Positions 61,321-64,000 of a stretch of DNA of 64,000 nt are shown in pieces. Numbering within the stretch: position 1 is the first letter of the stretch; the number at the start of each line of letters is the position of its first letter. A program made the position numbers and the translations under genes. The notes beneath the pieces are model-generated. The model saw only the letters and a program-made list of their open reading frames with translations, did not search any database and was not told where the DNA came from. Origin of the DNA: Oryzomicrobium terrae (GTDB lineage Bacteria > Pseudomonadota > Gammaproteobacteria > Burkholderiales > Rhodocyclaceae); contig NZ_CP022579.1 in assembly GCF_008274805.1 (NCBI RefSeq), positions 372,001-436,000 on the forward strand, read 5' to 3'.

Positions 61321-62559
61321 ATGACCCTTGCCGCCACTCCCCCTGCTTCCGCTTCTCCGCAACGCACCCTGGCTTCGGTGCTGTTGTTCGCCGCCCTGAT
61401 CGTCTGCGTGTCGATGGGCATCCGTCACACCTTTGGCCTGTTCCTCGCCCCCATGACCAGCGCCCACGGCTGGAGCCGGGAGCTGTTCTCCTTCGCCATC
61501 GCCGTGCAGAACCTGATGTGGGGCGTCAGCCAGCCCTTCGCCGGCCTGCTCGCCGACCGCTTCGGCGCCAAGCGGGTGCTGTGGGTGGCCAGCCTGCTCT
61601 ACATGCTCGGCCTGGTGGGCATGGCCTACTCGGCCAGCGGCACCGGCCTGGCCGCCACCGCCGGGGTCTTGATCGGCCTGGCCCAGAGCGGCACCACCTA
61701 CAGCGTGGTGTTCTCGGCCATGGGCAAGCTGATCGCCCCCAACCGGCGCAGCTGGGCCATGGGCATCGTCGCTGCCGCCGGTTCCTTCGGCCAGTTCCTG
61801 ATGATTCCGGTGGCCTCCGGGCTGATCGGCGGGCTGGGCTGGTTCGGCACCCTGCTGATCTTCGCCGCCGCCGCCTTCCTGATCGTGCCCCTGGGGGCGT
61901 CCCTCACCAAGGGTGTCGCTGCCGGGGCCGGCGCCCATGGCCAGACCGCCGGCGAGGCCTTCCGCGAGGCGATGCGCGAGAAGAGCTTCATCTTCCTCAT
62001 GCTCGGCTACTTCGTTTGCGGCTTCCAGGTGGTGTTCATCGGCGTGCACCTGCCCACCTACCTGCTCGACAAAGGCCTGCCGGCCTCGGTGGGTATGACC
62101 GCCCTGGCCCTGATCGGCCTGTTCAACGTGTTCGGCACCTATACCGTGGGCCACCTGGGCAACCGCTTCCCCAAGCGCTACCTGCTCGCCACCATCTACT
62201 TCTGCCGCAGCATCGCCATCAGCCTGTTCCTGCTGGCGCCCCTCACGCCCCTGAGCGTCTATGCCTTCGCCGCGGTGATCGGCTTCCTGTGGCTGTCCAC
62301 GGTGCCGCCGACCAACGCCATCGTCGCCCAGGTGTTCGGCGTGCGCTTCCTCGGCATGCTCTCCGGCTTCGTCTTCTGCGCCCACCAGATCGGCAGCTTT
62401 CTCGGCGTCTGGCTGGGGGGCAAGCTGTTCGACGCCACCGGGTCCTACGACACCGTGTGGGGCATCTGCATCGCCCTCGGGGTGATGGCCGCCCTGATCA
62501 ACCTGCCCATCGACGAGCGCAGTCTGGAATCGCGCCGCGCTGCGCCGGCGGCGGCCTGA
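61321..62559 (+). CDS. MFS transporter
   Basis: Encodes 412 residues with twelve hydrophobic helices. The MFS loop 2-3 motif appears as GLLADRFGAKRVLW, and loop 8-9 as GHLGNRFPKRYLL. The start MGIRHTFGLFLAPMTSAHGWSR resembles oxalate/formate-antiporter-like and monocarboxylate transporters, so an organic anion substrate is plausible. It precedes the two-component genes by 16 bases, suggesting one operon. Confidence 0.9.
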   Translation: MTLAATPPASASPQRTLASVLLFAALIVCVSMGIRHTFGLFLAPMTSAHGWSRELFSFAIAVQNLMWGVSQPFAGLLADRFGAKRVLWVASLLYMLGLVGMAYSASGTGLAATAGVLIGLAQSGTTYSVVFSAMGKLIAPNRRSWAMGIVAAAGSFGQFLMIPVASGLIGGLGWFGTLLIFAAAAFLIVPLGASLTKGVAAGAGAHGQTAGEAFREAMREKSFIFLMLGYFVCGFQVVFIGVHLPTYLLDKGLPASVGMTALALIGLFNVFGTYTVGHLGNRFPKRYLLATIYFCRSIAISLFLLAPLTPLSVYAFAAVIGFLWLSTVPPTNAIVAQVFGVRFLGMLSGFVFCAHQIGSFLGVWLGGKLFDATGSYDTVWGICIALGVMAALINLPIDERSLESRRAAPAAA

Positions 62560-62575
62560 GCCGCGCCATAACACC

Positions 62576-63253
62576 ATGCGCCTACTCCTCGTCGAAGACG
62601 ATCTGCTGCTCGGCGACGGGTTGTGCGCCGGGCTGAACCACTACGGCTTCCAGGTGGACTGGGTGCGTAGCGTCGCCGCGGCCCTGTCGGCCCTGGCCAC
62701 CGACACCTACGCCGGCTTGGTGCTCGATCTGGGCCTGCCCGACGGCGACGGCACGGCGGTGCTCGATGCGGCCCGCAACGGCAAGGCCGGCACTGGCGGC
62801 AACAGCGCCGTGCCGGTGCTGCTGCTCACCGCCCGGGACGCCAAGGAAGACAAGCTGCGCGCCTTTGCCGCCGGGGCCGACGACTACGTGGTCAAGCCGG
62901 TGGATCTGGACGAACTGGCCGCCCGCCTGCGCGCCCTGATCCGGCGCAGCCACGGCCGGGCCGTACCGCGCATTGTCGCCGGTCGCGTCGCCTTCGACCC
63001 GGAAGCCCGCCAGGCCTACCTGGACGAGGCGCCTGTGGATCTTTCCGGGCGCGAACTGGCGATTCTTGAACTGCTTCTCGAACGTCTCGGCCGGGTGGTC
63101 TCCCGGCCCCAGCTCGAAGCGGCCCTGTACCGCTGGGGCGAGGGGGTGGAGAGCAACGCCATCGAGGTGCACATCCACCACCTGCGCAAGAAGCTCGGCA
63201 CCGACTTCATCCAGACCCGGCGTGGTCTGGGCTACCTGGTGGAAAAGCCGTGA
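62576..63253 (+). CDS. OmpR-family response regulator (QseB/TctD type)
   Basis: Encodes 225 residues. The receiver domain has acidic pocket VEDD (about 6-9), phospho-acceptor Asp in LVLDLGLPDGDG (about 51), Thr in LLLTARD, and Lys in DDYVVKPVDLDEL. The C-terminal winged-helix DNA-binding domain ends HIHHLRKKLG...TRRGLGYLVEKP. Its partner kinase gene overlaps by four bases (GTGA). Targets may include the adjacent MFS gene or the divergent efflux operon. Confidence 0.95.
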   Translation: MRLLLVEDDLLLGDGLCAGLNHYGFQVDWVRSVAAALSALATDTYAGLVLDLGLPDGDGTAVLDAARNGKAGTGGNSAVPVLLLTARDAKEDKLRAFAAGADDYVVKPVDLDELAARLRALIRRSHGRAVPRIVAGRVAFDPEARQAYLDEAPVDLSGRELAILELLLERLGRVVSRPQLEAALYRWGEGVESNAIEVHIHHLRKKLGTDFIQTRRGLGYLVEKP

Positions 63254-64000
63254 TTCCCCGCTGGCTGGCGTCGCTGCACGGTCGCCTGATCCTGATCGTG
63301 CTGGTCTGCGTCACCGGAGTGGACGGTCTCACCGGCCTGCTCGGCTACCGCCAGGCCACCCGGGAAGCCGCCGAACTGATGGACGCCCAGCTGGTGGAAA
63401 TCGCCCACGTGCTGGCCACCACCGCCGGACGGGCCGCCACTGCCGTGGTCAGCGCCGACGGCACCGCCCGGGAGGCGCACCGCTACCACAAGCGCCTGGT
63501 CTTCCAGGTCTGGCAGCCGGCCCCGCGCCCGGGTGGAGCGCCCCAGCTGGTGGCCCGTTCCGATACGGCCCCCGACATCCCCCTGGAGGCTTTGGCAGCC
63601 CTCCGTGGCGACGGTTACGTGACCCTGCCCTGGCACGACGGCGACTGGCGTTTCTACGTGGCCGGCAGCGATCCGCAAGGGCTGCGCGTGGTGGTCGGGC
63701 AGCAGGGCGTGGTGCGCAACAAGCTGGCCCGGGAAGTGGCCCTCAACGCCCTCTACCCGCACCTGGCCAGTTGGGCGGTGCTGCTCGGCCTGTTGCTGGT
63801 GGGCATCCGCCAGGCCCTGACGCCGCTGCGCCAGCTGGCCGAACAGGTGCGCCAGCGCTCCCCCGACCACCTCGTGCCGGTCCAGGTCGAGGCCCCGCCG
63901 GCGGAGATCGTGCCGGTGGTGGGGGCGGTAAACACCTTGCTGGTCCGGGTCGAGCAAGCCCTGGAGCGGGAGCGGCGCTTTACTGCCGATGCCGCCCACG
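63250..64000 (+). CDS. Sensor histidine kinase, 3' end beyond window
   Basis: A GTG start at 63250 overlaps the regulator stop (GTGA). The visible 250 residues include membrane helix 1 (LILIVLVCVTGVDGLTGLLG), a periplasmic domain of about 130 residues (TctE/QseC-like double-pass sensor), helix 2 (LASWAVLLGLLLVGI, about 177-191), a HAMP-like segment and the start of the dimerisation helix, ending ERRFTADAAH just before the expected phospho-His region. It is truncated only by the window edge. It should sense an envelope signal and phosphorylate the upstream regulator. Confidence 0.9.
   Translation, partial: MIPRWLASLHGRLILIVLVCVTGVDGLTGLLGYRQATREAAELMDAQLVEIAHVLATTAGRAATAVVSADGTAREAHRYHKRLVFQVWQPAPRPGGAPQLVARSDTAPDIPLEALAALRGDGYVTLPWHDGDWRFYVAGSDPQGLRVVVGQQGVVRNKLAREVALNALYPHLASWAVLLGLLLVGIRQALTPLRQLAEQVRQRSPDHLVPVQVEAPPAEIVPVVGAVNTLLVRVEQALERERRFTADAAH

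Overview
The window is a GC-rich chromosomal segment of a betaproteobacterium. Gene content and family flavour fit the Rhodocyclales (Azospira/Dechlorosoma-like). The indicators are a fused IcmF mutase, an A-type cytochrome oxidase cluster with the beta-proteobacterial assembly genes, an aroQ-accB-accC-prmA-DUF3426 block, and a CIRCE-controlled rpoH. Genus placement is inference; no rRNA, tRNA, phage, transposase or CRISPR was found.

Layout. 0.1-11 kb: a small membrane protein, icmF behind a perfect 16-bp palindrome, a bactofilin, an unrecognised protein, ettA, PAP2 phosphatase + HIT hydrolase, and an acyltransferase. 11-22 kb: rlhA, slyX, a PotD-like binding protein translationally coupled to a CACHE-HAMP-GGDEF diguanylate cyclase, YitT, a globin-coupled diguanylate cyclase, the ornithine-lipid pair olsB-olsA, a glycine-zipper lipoprotein and a PfkB kinase. 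22-31.7 kb: DUF3426 zinc-ribbon protein, prmA, accC, accB, aroQ, a nucleotidyltransferase-like protein, mpl, a membrane J-domain protein with HPQ in place of HPD, and a 1-Cys peroxiredoxin.

31.8-42.3 kb is a cytochrome c oxidase island. Heme and copper assembly genes (ctaA, ctaB, a Sco-like protein, SURF1, ctaG) lie on the minus strand. SCO1, coxB (with fused cytochrome c), ctaD and ctaE lie on the plus strand, with a DUF2909 peptide between the two sets. 42.4-44 kb: rpoH with a perfect CIRCE operator and a YXWGXW lipoprotein.

44.3-53.4 kb is a tight plus-strand catabolic operon: a complete branched-chain-type ABC importer (livKHMGF-like), a thiolase-like enzyme, an acyl-CoA synthetase, a GntR regulator and a 3-hydroxybutyrate-dehydrogenase-like SDR. 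It probably imports, activates and cleaves an unidentified carboxylic acid. 53.5-55.1 kb: rhodanese, DGC-domain and YaiI proteins. 55.2-61 kb: a heavy-metal RND efflux operon (adaptor, pump, outer-membrane factor). 61.3-64 kb: MFS transporter, OmpR-type regulator and a histidine kinase cut by the window edge.

A family of ~40-nt repeats beginning CCGCGCCA recurs at five places, always in the same orientation. Three places hold short arrays with roughly 40-nt periodicity, and one of these lies inside the SURF1 reading frame. Other points of interest are the PotD-cyclase pair, the probable LiuR-type operator at icmF, the CIRCE element at rpoH and the altered J domain.
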